Assembly (NCBI GenBank): GCA_004558025.1
Contig: SFEG01000017.1
Location: forward strand, 1 to 32,409
Origin: Clostridiales bacterium
GTDB taxonomy: Bacteria > Bacillota > Clostridia > Oscillospirales > Oscillospiraceae
Length of the DNA: 32,409 nucleotides
Direction of reading: 5' to 3'
Below are positions 1 through 8,530 of this stretch, piece after piece. The notes under the pieces are model-generated. The model did not search any database and was not told the origin of the DNA. It saw nothing but the letters and a program-made list of their open reading frames with translations. Numbering within the stretch: the first letter of the stretch is position 1; every line of letters begins with the position of its first letter. Position numbers and translations under genes: made by a program.

Positions 1-19
1 AAAAGCCCCGTCCCCGATG

Positions 20-487
20 TCATTCTGCAGATAGGATGAAAAATGTTTTTTCACCTATGCAAAGACGGGATTCCTCCACAATGTGAGTATCCGGGTATCG
101 CGTGCATATATAATCCTGAAGCCAGGAGTAATCGGAAGCGGCAGTAATATAGTGTACGGTGGGGAGTGTGGCAATGGCTTCACCTCCGTCAACCGCTCCT
201 AAGATTTGGAAGCGCTCCTGCATGAGAGGGGAAGCGGTAAGCCAGCCGCCGGCCATGAATGCGTTGGGCTCCATCATGGTTGAAGACCAGATTCCGGATG
301 TGTAGGCACCCATTGTGCGGCAATCCATTAGGAAGGTTTCATCCGAATGTTCCCTGAAATATGTGCGAAGCTGGTTCCATTCCTGCTGGGCAACTGTTTT
401 TTCTTTCTGGGTTTGAAGGCTTTGACCGGACAGAAAAAAGGTACAGATGATAAGCAGAATACTCAATAACAACTGATAACCGGTCAA
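20..487 (-). pseudogene. C-terminal fragment of a membrane protein
   Basis: The frame starts with one hydrophobic segment (about residues 4-22, LLLSILLIICTFFLSGQ), followed by roughly 130 residues with no further membrane segment. This looks like the last transmembrane helix and extracytoplasmic tail of a larger polytopic protein. The only start is a TTG overlapping the stop of the upstream gene (TTGA), with no ribosome binding site before it. The frame stays open upstream until a stop at 554-556, so the true N-terminus is missing. I do not recognise the family; the WSS and GGW motifs are not diagnostic. It most likely lost its front half by deletion, or by misassembly at about 484-553. Confidence 0.5.
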
Positions 488-1866
488 AAAGAAACTTTTT
501 CGGGAAGTTTCTTTGTCTTCAAGAACTGATCGATAACTGTACGCTGCTGAGGTTTAAGATATGTCATCTGTTCTCCGAGGAGAGGATCTGACAGAGTGTT
601 GTATAGTGTCTGGCTCCAGTCATCAAGAAGCGTGTCGATCCTGTCTTCAATATCTGCAATCTTACCTTTAACAGGAGCATCACTACTGCCGAGCACAAAA
701 TTGCACTTGGTGCAGAAATGTGTTGTCAGCAGCATATCGGATGTCAGATCATAGCAGACCTTCAAGGACGCCAACTCTGTGTCAATAGCATCGACCTTTG
801 CAGCGGAGAAGATACTCAATGTCTTGAGTTTCTTAAGGTTAGCAAGCTTGGTAGAGCTGATAATCTCGCCTTTTTTCTTGGCGTCGATTACATTCAAGCG
901 CTTCTTGCTATGCTCCTCCATATAGAGATCAATATACTGCTTCTTGACCTTATCCAGAACTTCCTTAACATCCGCAGCAGCTCCTTCACCATCCATATCT
1001 TCAGGAATTGCATCGCGAATCTCATGGAATCTGTCTTTTGCAGCTTCCAGCGCCTCAGTTATTGCCTTGCCCAGATCCATACGGTCAAGGTTCATCATGT
1101 AGCTGATGTCTGAAGTGAGCTCTGTACGGAATCTGTCATATTCCATGATGACATTCACATTCTGAATATCTCTCTCGATCTGATCAATCTCTTCTTTCGT
1201 GTAAAGGAAGTTCGGGAGTTTCGCCACCGTATTGAAGCGTGTCCCAAAGTTTGCGAACATATCAAGAACGCGCTTACCTGAATCTTTGTATGTCGTCGCA
1301 ATGTGATCAGGAATCAATTTCTCGCCCCAGAGAGTAAAGTCTCCGTTAAGCTTGCTTGCCGCCTTGACAGCAACGTTGACGATTTCTTTTGCCTTTTCAA
1401 GAAGTTGTGCAAGGCCTGCTTCTCTCTGAGCGGGGTTGGTCATAAGACCTGTAGGAAGGTTCAGTACTTCAAACAGGTGAACCAGTTCTGCAAGCTGAAC
1501 ATCCAGAACCTGAATGTCCAGCAGCCGGTACGCTTTTATCATCTTGTCCGTAGTCATGATGTCTTCTCTGGACGGCGTGAGATTTCCTGACGGATGATTA
1601 TGAAAAAGCATGATGGCCGCCGCGTTGGACAGGATAGACGCCTTCAGCGCCTCTCTGGGACACGCGATAGACGCGTTGATCGTCCCGATGCTCATGATGT
1701 TCATATTGATGGGTTTTCCGTCATTGCGGAGATTGACCAGCACCATGAGCTCACGGTCGAAATCGCCGAGATACTCGCCGATAATATCGACTGCGCTGTC
1801 GGGTCCGGTGATGGGTCTCCCAGACAAGGATCTGGGTGGCGTAGGCATGCGCGATCTTATCCGCAT
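484..1866 (-). pseudogene. RadC-type JAB domain joined to the tail of an unrelated large protein
   Basis: This open frame of 460 codons has two unrelated parts. Residues about 17-122 (about 1818-1500) are the middle of a RadC/MPN domain of the kind found in conjugative elements. They include the JAMM metal motif HNHPSG (H89, H91) followed by SREDI with D102. At the point where RadC proteins normally continue with a HIIVG-like segment, the sequence becomes a charged, largely helical protein with one CTKC pair near the end (about residue 384). That second part resembles the C-terminus of large DUF6079-type proteins, an assignment made from memory and weak. The first 16 residues are out-of-frame sequence of the neighbouring adhesin gene. 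No ribosome site precedes the start. A chimera of two broken genes is more likely than a functional fusion. Confidence 0.6.
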
Positions 1867-2335
1867 CGGCCGAGTTCTGGGAACGCCATGCTGTGGAGAG
1901 CGTACCGTGATAGCCGTACTGCATGATGCGGCCCAGAAGAACCTTGATATCGTCCGGCTGGATGGTGTTGTTCAGGTTGCTGGGGTAATTGTCCCAGAAA
2001 TCCTCACCGAAGCCGCTCATCGTTTCGCCCATCTCTCTTTCAACTGCAGGCTCAATACAGTAGCAGATCTGTCCGTCATAACTGTTCATACAGTGAAGCG
2101 TGGTCAGATCCACATCGTTGGAATGCCATCCGTTCATATGTGTCAGCGACGGGTGACCCCAGACCTCATTGGAATAAACCTGGTTTGCATCACCGTCTCT
2201 CGGAAAGCCGACCGAATATGTGGTACAGGTTTCCGAGGCCGCAAAAGCAGGCGTTACACCGGCGCTGAGCAGAACCGTAAAGCACATCAGGAACGCAAGA
2301 AGTCCCGACATGCCTTTTTTAATGTGATTTTTCAT
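1751..2335 (-). pseudogene. Truncated thioester-domain (TED) surface adhesin
   Basis: The start at 2335 has a strong AAGGAGG site. A signal peptide of about 32 residues (ends TPAFAA) leads into a Cys-Gln thioester domain. TED adhesins form an internal thioester between a Cys in a YCIE motif and a Gln in a TQxxxWE motif, and can bind covalently to host surfaces. Both are visible: CYCIEPA and YATQILVWE. Directly after WE the frame runs into the out-of-frame RadC sequence at about 1815 and stops at 1751. The rest of the adhesin (stalk repeats and a sortase or other anchor) is absent. The coding sequence sits 71 bases downstream of the lipoprotein gene on the same strand. It is probably non-functional as a surface protein, because nothing would anchor it. 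Confidence 0.8.
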
Positions 2336-2406
2336 TCGTTGACCTCCTTCAAGGCATGAAAAAAGCACCGTATCTCTACGATGCTTCTCTCGAAATAGTA
2401 TTTGGT

Positions 2407-3105
2407 TTATGCGTATCCGATGTAGATCAGATACTTGTTTGTGCCGATACTCTCGTACCATATCCAGACAGCGGTAATATCTTCATCACCTGCGTATCGG
2501 CTCAGTCTGGCGTTGATGTCCCGTTCCAGGTAAATGCAGTCCGGGTTTGCCGTGATCGGGTTGTCCCAGCAGTCCACAGCTGAAGAATCAAGGGCCAGTC
2601 CTTTTTCGGCTGCAGCTCCTTTTGCGTAGCTGATCCAGTAACCGATGTCGAAATCGGGTTCCGGTTCAGGCTCTTGGGCAGGGACTTCCTCTGGGGGTTC
2701 CCCAACAGGATCCGGCGGCGTTTCTGACGGGGCTGGCGGTTCCTGTGGTTCAGGAGTAGTCGGCTCCGGTTCTGCTTCGGACGGACGGGATTCCGGTTCT
2801 TCATTTACCAGCTGAGAAGAAGGCTGTTCAGGTGACGGAGCCTCATTCTCATCAGCTGTGGTAACACTTGCCGCAGGGACATATTCAGTTGTTCTGGCTT
2901 CAGCAGGTTCTTTGACGTTTGCTATGTTCTCCGTCGATTCTTGCTGAAGCGCTGTGTTTTCAACCGGCGAAGCGCTATCCGCCGATGTTTCCATGCCTGG
3001 CGGCTGCGACTCTGTACTTCCTGAAAAAGCAACTGGCTCTTTTCCGCCGCATCCGGCAAGAACCAGCAATGATGCTGTCAGGAGTATGATCCATATTCTT
3101 TTCAT
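2407..3105 (-). CDS. Proline/glutamate-rich lipoprotein
   Basis: The start at 3105 is chosen because an AAGGAGG site precedes it and a clear lipoprotein signal follows: a basic MKR, a hydrophobic core and the lipobox LAGC, with Cys 19 as the lipidated residue. A low-complexity spacer rich in Pro, Glu and Ser spans roughly residues 25-150. A compact C-terminal domain of about 80 residues (begins DFDIGYWISYAKG, contains DCWDNPITANPDC) is probably the functional part. I recognise no named family. It lies between parB and the adhesin gene on the same strand, as cargo of the same element. The long disordered spacer suggests the folded domain is held away from the membrane, through the cell wall. 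Confidence 0.8.
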   Translation of the reverse strand: MKRIWIILLTASLLVLAGCGGKEPVAFSGSTESQPPGMETSADSASPVENTALQQESTENIANVKEPAEARTTEYVPAASVTTADENEAPSPEQPSSQLVNEEPESRPSEAEPEPTTPEPQEPPAPSETPPDPVGEPPEEVPAQEPEPEPDFDIGYWISYAKGAAAEKGLALDSSAVDCWDNPITANPDCIYLERDINARLSRYAGDEDITAVWIWYESIGTNKYLIYIGYA

Positions 3106-3272
3106 CGGGATGGCCTCCTTCGTGACCAGTCTACGGATCACTTCCTGAAGAAACAACTCTATGATTTTTTCTTTCAGCAAGTAACAGGAAGTATTGAGCT
3201 ATGGGGGGAGTGTGAGGGGGGAAACGGTAATGCCGTCCCGAAAAAAGGACAGACCTCTCCCTTGGCGTGGGG

Positions 3273-4217
3273 TTACCTTGCGTCATCTCTCAGGCGTTCC
3301 AGATGCCGGTGATAGTATTCAAGCGCTTTCAGAACAAACTCACCGGTTTTTTCATAAGGAACACTGGAAGGGATATAACGCCTGGCGTCTTCGTAGCGGA
3401 TGTTGATCTTCTCCCTCTGATTCGGCTTTTCCTCGAACATGATGGATTCGATAACCTCAGGCGTGAGTTTGCCTTCTTTGGAAAAGTTCCGCATCTTGAT
3501 AGCCTGGGCATGCGACGGTGTGGCAAGAGTCAGACCGATTTCTTCCACAAGATCCTGCTGCTCAATGTCGTTCAGATAGGACAGTTCTACAGCCGGACGC
3601 AGAGCAATTTTCCCGTCATCTACAAGCTGAAGCAGTTCCGGAACAAGCTCTGTGAGACGGATATAACGTTGTACCTGCCGTTCACTCTCGCCGACAGTTT
3701 CGCCAAGAATTTCGCCAGATCTGCGTTCATCCAACTTGTCGCCCACTGGTCGAGAAGTTAAATCGGTCCGTTGTCCCTGACGCTTCATCGCTTCAAGCCT
3801 CATCTTATACGAGAAAGCCTTTTCGCTCGGCAGTATCACGGAGCGCTGAAGGTTAGACTCTACCATAAGAATAATGGCTTCATCTCTCGACAGTTCCTTG
3901 ATTTCTGCCGGGATCGTTTCAAGCCCCGCGATCTCACAGGCTCTTTTCCGTCTGTGGCCGGAAACAATTTCATAGCGACCGTCTTCCTTCCTGCGAAGGG
4001 TAATAGGCGTGATGATGCCACGTTCCCGTACGCTTTCAACGAGCTGAAGCATGTCTTCATCGTCCTTCACCTTGAAGGGATGATCCGGGAACTCATCGAT
4101 CTCAGAGAGCGGAATGTCATAAATCTTCGGGAGCCTGTTTTCAGCACGCTCCTGATCGTTCATGAAAAGCTCATCGTACCCAGTCATGCCCAGATCGATT
4201 TTTGGCCGCTCTTTCAA
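3273..4217 (-). CDS. parB: ParB-type partition protein
   Basis: This 314-residue protein has the ParB/Srx (CTPase) fold: IPLSEIDEFPDHPF, then the box VSGHRRKRACE and the following ESNLQR segment. A helix-turn-helix region comes next (GETVGESERQVQRYIRLTELVPELL). The start is a TTG at 4217-4215, selected because AAGGAGG lies nine bases upstream; it overlaps the 3' end of parA by 47 bases. It should bind a parS-like site and act with ParA to segregate an element, or stabilise it while excised. The sequence is of the element-borne type rather than the chromosomal Spo0J next to the origin. No parS-like palindrome was identified nearby by eye. Confidence 0.93.
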   Translation of the reverse strand: MKERPKIDLGMTGYDELFMNDQERAENRLPKIYDIPLSEIDEFPDHPFKVKDDEDMLQLVESVRERGIITPITLRRKEDGRYEIVSGHRRKRACEIAGLETIPAEIKELSRDEAIILMVESNLQRSVILPSEKAFSYKMRLEAMKRQGQRTDLTSRPVGDKLDERRSGEILGETVGESERQVQRYIRLTELVPELLQLVDDGKIALRPAVELSYLNDIEQQDLVEEIGLTLATPSHAQAIKMRNFSKEGKLTPEVIESIMFEEKPNQREKINIRYEDARRYIPSSVPYEKTGEFVLKALEYYHRHLERLRDDAR

Positions 4218-4998
4218 TGTCTTCCACCTCCTTCGTCAATGCCTCATAAGCTGCCGCAACCTTACCGTTCCTGTCGTGGGAGAAGATACTCTCACCGGTA
4301 AGACTGCACTCCACCGCGCGTACCGAATGCGGGATCTCAGTCTCGAAGACTCTGATATTCTGACCGATACCGGTCCGGAGCGCTTCGATAATGTCCCTGG
4401 CATTGTTTGTGCGGCTGTCCACCATCGTCAGCAGGATACCGTCTATCCTCAGACCCGGATTGATAGATCGCTTCACCTTAGATACTGAGTGAAGCAGCAG
4501 GTTCAGGCCTTTCGTGGACAGAAAGCTCGGCTGCGATGGGATAATCACGCTGTCTGCTGCGACAAGCGCGTTGATTGTCATCATTCCCAGAGAAGGCATG
4601 CAGTCTATAAGGATATAGTCGTAGTTCTTCCTGACCGTTTCGATATAGCCCTTCAGCACATACTCACGGCTCATGATATTGAACAGCCCTGTTTCCATGC
4701 CTGACAGTTCAATATTAGAAGGAAGCAAATCGACTCCCTCATCGTGGTGCAGAATGCCTGCGTCTTCGGACAGATCCTTTTCATTGATTACAGCGTCCAT
4801 TACAGTAGCAAGCGAGATGTCCAGTTCGTCGGGATTCTTAATTCCGAGACTGACAGTCAGGCTGCCCTGAGGATCCGCATCAATAAGCAGGACTCTGTAT
4901 CCTTCGTTCGCGAGGCCCACACCGAGGTTGAGGGTGGTAGTTGTCTTTCCGACCCCGCCTTTCTGATTTGTGATGGCAATCACATGACAGTTGTCCAT
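4171..4998 (-). CDS. parA: ParA-type partition ATPase
   Basis: This 275-residue deviant-Walker ATPase opens with AITNQKGGVGKTTTTLNL (Walker A with signature lysine). LLIDADPQG and ILIDCMPSLGMMTINAL (Walker A' and B regions) follow. It begins at ATG 4998 with a strong GGAAAGGAGG site. ParA binds DNA non-specifically in its ATP form and is stimulated by ParB; here parB overlaps its 3' end, so the two are translationally coupled. Its length and lack of an N-terminal DNA-binding domain fit the short, element-borne type. Together with the absence of dnaA and rep genes, this suggests maintenance of an integrative element rather than the chromosome. Confidence 0.95.
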   Translation of the reverse strand: MDNCHVIAITNQKGGVGKTTTTLNLGVGLANEGYRVLLIDADPQGSLTVSLGIKNPDELDISLATVMDAVINEKDLSEDAGILHHDEGVDLLPSNIELSGMETGLFNIMSREYVLKGYIETVRKNYDYILIDCMPSLGMMTINALVAADSVIIPSQPSFLSTKGLNLLLHSVSKVKRSINPGLRIDGILLTMVDSRTNNARDIIEALRTGIGQNIRVFETEIPHSVRAVECSLTGESIFSHDRNGKVAAAYEALTKEVEDIERAAKNRSGHDWVR

Positions 4999-5022
4999 GG
5001 GGATTCCTCCTTTCCTTATTTA

Positions 5023-5038
5023 GCCGGACAACTCCGGC
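5023..5038. promoter_or_regulatory. Hairpin just upstream of parA
   Basis: GCCGGA/TCCGGC forms a perfect six-base stem with a four-base loop, ending about nine bases before the parA Shine-Dalgarno. A second stem, CCGCAG/CTGCGG with an inner TGTT/AACA, lies at about 5050-5080. Such paired stems in a leader could limit parA translation or serve as operators for ParA or ParB. Only the pairing is seen; the role is inferred. Confidence 0.4.
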
Positions 5039-5099
5039 ATGTAAGGACCGCAGTATTTGTTCTCAACAGCCCCTGCGGAATAAGCAATGTAGCTTAGGG

Positions 5100-5315
5100 A
5101 AATCATCAGGCGACCGTGTGCTTCACGGTCTCATAGGAGTTTCACCTCTGCCGGGTTCTCCGCCAGCTCCGTAGAGAAGTATCATTATCGTCAGACCTGT
5201 CATCGCCGGGGAGAGTAGCAGTCTCTCCATTGCGGCACTGGATTCTCGCGACTCTCAAAGAGCTAAGCGTACATGCCGTATGGCTCATCAGTCTGATTAA
5301 CGTACCTGATGATCT
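5100..5315 (-). ncRNA. Candidate multi-stem RNA upstream of parA
   Basis: Read on the minus strand, a perfect nine-base closing stem (ATCATCAGG/CCTGATGAT, about 5305-5314 with 5102-5111) encloses about 190 bases. These contain several local hairpins: GGAGAG/CTCTCC, GACCGTG/CACGGTC (5113-5131), CCA(g)TG/CA(a)TGG, and a GCTGG/CCGGC stem. The 5' arm can alternatively pair with a nearby CTGATG, which would make the closing stem switchable. No protein frame fits the region. It matches no RNA class I know. It could be a regulatory leader of parAB or a transfer-related structure. Confidence 0.35.
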
Positions 5316-5433
5316 GTATATTCAGTTTTCAAGCAGCGCGAAGTGGCGCTCCTTGTCGGGAGGAGAACCCCTTCATTAGGTAATGGGAATAACTCGACCA
5401 TTTTTTAGGGTCCCTCCAAAAATTTTTTTGGCA

Positions 5434-5472
5434 TAAAAAAAGAGCCAGTCCGTCGTCAAAACGAACTGGCTC
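5434..5472 (-). terminator. Intrinsic terminator downstream of guaA
   Basis: On the minus strand GAGCCAGT and ACTGGCTC pair around an inner ACG/CGT with one mismatch, and a run of seven T residues follows directly (5441-5435). It lies about 210 bases beyond the guaA stop. It is the first clear terminator for the nadE-guaA operon and also shields parA from read-through. Confidence 0.75.
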
Positions 5473-5540
5473 AAATAGCAATTTATACACGTTTTCCGGC
5501 TTTTCGCGGTTAGCCACTGGCTACCATTAAAATCGCCTCT

Positions 5541-5667
5541 GTGCAACCAAACGGCCTTTTCCCGGCTCTCGCGGTTGCACGGCGGTTGCACGGCACCATT
5601 CCCGCTAACTCGTCAAAACCCGGAATTGCCTGTAATTACAGGGCTTTTCGGCGTTTTTTGTGCAACC
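5541..5667. repeat. Four GTGCAACC repeats beside the guaA 3' end
   Basis: GTGCAACC occurs at 5541-5548 and 5660-5667. Its reverse complement GGTTGCAC occurs at 5573-5580 and 5584-5591, the inner pair being a tandem with 11-base period (CGGTTGCACGG twice). Short repeats in both orientations within about 140 bases of a gene end used as an integration site are the usual layout of arm-type or accessory recombinase sites. No reading frame in this stretch looks real. Confidence 0.55.
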
Positions 5668-5683
5668 AGCAAGCCTTTACGTT

Positions 5684-5703
5684 CTACTCCCACTCTATTG
5701 TTG
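5684..5703. other. Probable attachment-site core in guaA 3' end
   Basis: The last codons of guaA (IEWE plus stop) form the boundary between chromosomal genes and the mobile-element-like region. The guaA 3' end is a documented integration hotspot for islands and conjugative elements. The matching direct repeat at the far end of the element would lie outside the window, so the core is inferred from context only. Confidence 0.4.
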
Positions 5704-7225
5704 CGGGAGGCTTGGAGGTTATATCATAGACGATGCGGTTTATTCCCTTGACCTCGTTTACGATGCGCACGGAGATCTTGTCGAGCACGTCGTAGGGTAT
5801 GCGTGCCCAGTCGGCGGTCATAAAGTCGGTCGTCGTGACCGAGCGCAGCGCGAGAGTGTAGTCATACGTTCTGCCGTCGCCCATTACGCCTACCGAGCGC
5901 ATGCTCGTGAGCACCGCGAAATACTGATTCATCGTACCCTCAAGATGCGCCTTCGCGATCTCGTCGCGGAAGATGAAGTCCGCCTCGCGCAGGATATCGA
6001 GCTTTTCCTTTGTGATATCGCCGATGACGCGGATGGCAAGGCCCGGACCCGGGAAGGGCTGGCGCATGACCAGGTACTCGGGCAGGCCGAGCTCACGGCC
6101 GAGGGCGCGCACCTCATCCTTGAACAGCAGACGCAGCGGCTCGATGATCTCTTTGAAATCGACAAAATCGGGCAGACCGCCGACATTGTGGTGGCTCTTT
6201 ATGACAGCCGCGACATTCGTTCCGGACTCGATAACGTCGGGATAGATCGTGCCCTGTGCAAGATAATCGACAGAGCCGATCTTCTTTCCCTCATCCTCGA
6301 AAACGCGGATGAACTCCTCGCCTATTATCTTGCGCTTTGCCTCGGGCTCGGAAACTCCGGCGAGCTTGCCGAGGAAGCGATCCTGAGCATTGACGCGGAT
6401 GAAGTTTATATCCCAGTTTTTAAACGCGGCCTCAACCTCGTCGCCCTCATCTTTGCGCATAAGGCCATGGTCGACGAAAATGCAGGTAAGCTGGCTGCCG
6501 ACAGCCTCCGCGAGCAGCGCCGCCGCGACGGACGAGTCAACGCCGCCGGAGAGCGCGAGCAGCACCTTGCCGTCGCCGACCTTGGCGCGGATGGACTCGA
6601 TGGAGGCGCGCATATAGTCGCCCATCGTCCAGTCGCCCTTCGCGCCGCAGACCTCGTAAAGGAAGTTGTGCAGCATCTTCTGGCCGTATTCGGTGTGATT
6701 TACCTCGGGGTGGAACTGCACGCCGTAGAAGCCGCGGGTCTCGTCGCAGATTCCGACGGTCGGGCAGGCGGCGCTGTGTGCGACGAGGCGGAAGCTCTCG
6801 GGCACCTTGGCCATATAGTCGCCGTGACTCATCCATGTTACGCTCTCGGCGGGGAGATCCTTGAACAGGCGGCAGTCGGTATCGAAGAAGGTCGGAGTCT
6901 TGCCGTATTCGCGGGCTGTATCCGACTGCGCGGCGGTCACCTCGCCGCCAAGGTAATGCGCCATGAGCTGGCAGCCGTAGCAAATGCCGAGCACGGGGAT
7001 GCCGAGCTCGAATATCTTCGGATCTACCTGCGGCGAGCCGGCCGCGTAAACGCTCTGCGGGCCGCCGGTGAAGATGATGCCGATGGGGTCGTAGGCTTTT
7101 ATCTCTTCTATCGTCATGCTGTGAGGCTTTACCTCGCAGTAAACATTACATTCGCGGACTCTGCGCGCGATCAGCTGATTATACTGGCCGCCGAAGTCCA
7201 AAACAAGTACGCGCTGATTCTGCAT
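5684..7225 (-). CDS. guaA: GMP synthase (glutamine-hydrolysing)
   Basis: Converts XMP to GMP using ATP and glutamine ammonia. At 513 residues it has the usual length. The N-terminal class I amidotransferase domain shows the nucleophile Cys 82 in GICYGCQ and the catalytic His/Glu in QFHPEVNHT. The ATP-pyrophosphatase domain follows with LSGGVDSSV, and the C-terminal dimerisation domain ends in RIVYDITSKPPATIEWE. ATG 7225 has a GGGAGGAG site; it lies 14 bases after purA, so the pair is cotranscribed. The intact 3' end suggests that any integration here rebuilt the gene, as elements targeting guaA do. Confidence 0.98.
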   Translation of the reverse strand: MQNQRVLVLDFGGQYNQLIARRVRECNVYCEVKPHSMTIEEIKAYDPIGIIFTGGPQSVYAAGSPQVDPKIFELGIPVLGICYGCQLMAHYLGGEVTAAQSDTAREYGKTPTFFDTDCRLFKDLPAESVTWMSHGDYMAKVPESFRLVAHSAACPTVGICDETRGFYGVQFHPEVNHTEYGQKMLHNFLYEVCGAKGDWTMGDYMRASIESIRAKVGDGKVLLALSGGVDSSVAAALLAEAVGSQLTCIFVDHGLMRKDEGDEVEAAFKNWDINFIRVNAQDRFLGKLAGVSEPEAKRKIIGEEFIRVFEDEGKKIGSVDYLAQGTIYPDVIESGTNVAAVIKSHHNVGGLPDFVDFKEIIEPLRLLFKDEVRALGRELGLPEYLVMRQPFPGPGLAIRVIGDITKEKLDILREADFIFRDEIAKAHLEGTMNQYFAVLTSMRSVGVMGDGRTYDYTLALRSVTTTDFMTADWARIPYDVLDKISVRIVNEVKGINRIVYDITSKPPATIEWE

Positions 7226-7239
7226 TCCGGCTCCTCCCG

Positions 7240-8517
7240 TTAAAACATTTCGATGCAGCCCTCGCGCTCGGCGCTGACTGAAACGTATTTGATCGGGCAG
7301 CCGACAGCCTTCTCGATGTACTTTACATAGTCGAGCGCGGCCTTGGGCAGGTCTTCCGGCTTGCGGCATGCGGAGATATCGCACTTGAATCCCTCGAGGT
7401 ACTCGTAAACGGGCTTTGCGCGCTCAAGCTCCTCGATGTTGCCGGGGAAGTTTTCTATGCGCTTGCCGTCGAGCTCATACGCTACGCAGACGGGGATCTT
7501 GTCCATGTAGCTCATAACGTCGAGCTTTGTCAGAGCTATTGCGGTGCAGCCCTGCATCTGTGCGCCGTAGCGCGAGGCAACGACATCAAAGCCGCCGACT
7601 CTGCGCGGACGGCCGGTCGCGGCTCCGTACTCGCCGCCTGCTTCGCGCAGTGCGTGAGCCTCGTCGCCAAACATCTCGCAGGTGAACGGGCCCTCGCCGA
7701 CGCAGCTGGAGTAGGCCTTCATGATGCCGATGCTCTCATCGAGATTGAGCTGCGGAACGCCGGAGCCGATGGGCGCGTAGGCGGCCAGTGTGGTGGATGC
7801 CGAGGTGTAGGGATAGATGCCGAAATCTATATCGCGAAGTGCGCCGAGCTGAGCCTCGAACATGACGGACTTACCGTCCTTGACGGCCTCGGTGAGGTAC
7901 ACGGTCGTATCGCAGACGTAGTCGGCAAAGGGCTTGCCGAACTTTTCGAGCCAGGCCATGATCTCGTCAACGTCAACAGGCTCGTGGCCGTAGCCGCCCG
8001 CGACGGTGAGGTTTTTCCACTCGACTATACCCGCAACGCGCTCGCGCAGGTGATCGAGGTTCTTAAGATCGCCCATTCTCAGGGTCTTTTTCATGAACTT
8101 ATCGGCATACACAGGGGAAATGCCGCGGCGGGTCGAGCCGAATTTCTTATCGCCGAGTCTGTCCTCCTCAAGCCCGTCAAGGAGCTTGTGATAAGGCATG
8201 CAGATGGTGGCGCGGTCGCTGATCTTGAGGTTTGCGGGGCTTATCGCAATGCCGCCCTCGCGCAGGCGCGCGGTCTCGTTAAACAGATGCTCAAGGTCGA
8301 TGACTATGCCCGCACCGAGGACATTGACGGTGTCGTCGCGCAGGATGCCGGAGGGAAGCAGGTTCAGGATGAACTTGCCCTTGTCGTTCACAACAGTGTG
8401 ACCGGCGTTATTGCCGCCCTGATAGCGGACAACGATATCGTACTTTTCCGAGAGCAGATCGACCATGCGGCCCTTGCCCTCATCGCCCCAGTTGGTTCCA
8501 ACGATTGCAGTTAACAT
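7240..8517 (-). CDS. purA: Adenylosuccinate synthetase
   Basis: Condenses IMP with aspartate, driven by GTP, in the first committed step to AMP. The 425-residue protein has the diagnostic N-terminal GTP loop GDEGKGR, the NNAGHTV segment with the catalytic His, and the RRGISPVYADK region. ATG 8517 is preceded by AAAGGAG. It sits 13 bases after purB and 14 before guaA, so both branches from IMP (AMP by purA and purB, GMP by guaA) are present in one transcript. Confidence 0.98.
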   Translation of the reverse strand: MLTAIVGTNWGDEGKGRMVDLLSEKYDIVVRYQGGNNAGHTVVNDKGKFILNLLPSGILRDDTVNVLGAGIVIDLEHLFNETARLREGGIAISPANLKISDRATICMPYHKLLDGLEEDRLGDKKFGSTRRGISPVYADKFMKKTLRMGDLKNLDHLRERVAGIVEWKNLTVAGGYGHEPVDVDEIMAWLEKFGKPFADYVCDTTVYLTEAVKDGKSVMFEAQLGALRDIDFGIYPYTSASTTLAAYAPIGSGVPQLNLDESIGIMKAYSSCVGEGPFTCEMFGDEAHALREAGGEYGAATGRPRRVGGFDVVASRYGAQMQGCTAIALTKLDVMSYMDKIPVCVAYELDGKRIENFPGNIEELERAKPVYEYLEGFKCDISACRKPEDLPKAALDYVKYIEKAVGCPIKYVSVSAEREGCIEMF

Positions 8518-8530
8518 TGTTTACGCTCCT

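Noticed and set aside
5100..5315. Hammerhead ribozyme suggested by CTGATGA and GAAAC
   Set aside because: The conserved boxes are present, but the three stems cannot be arranged around them: no stem III between GAAA and a cleavage site, and two extra bases before CTGATGA.
5329..5591. Short minus-strand frames of 62 and 71 codons near the element edge
   Set aside because: They overlap each other and the terminator at 5434-5472, lack convincing ribosome sites, and show no family resemblance.
5541..5667. CRISPR-like array from repeated GTGCAACC
   Set aside because: Units are only eight bases, in both orientations and unevenly spaced; there are no cas genes.
5660..7243. 527-codon open frame on the plus strand opposite guaA
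   Set aside because: It is the antisense of a certain guaA, low in domain sense and without a ribosome site; GC-rich third positions keep the frame open.
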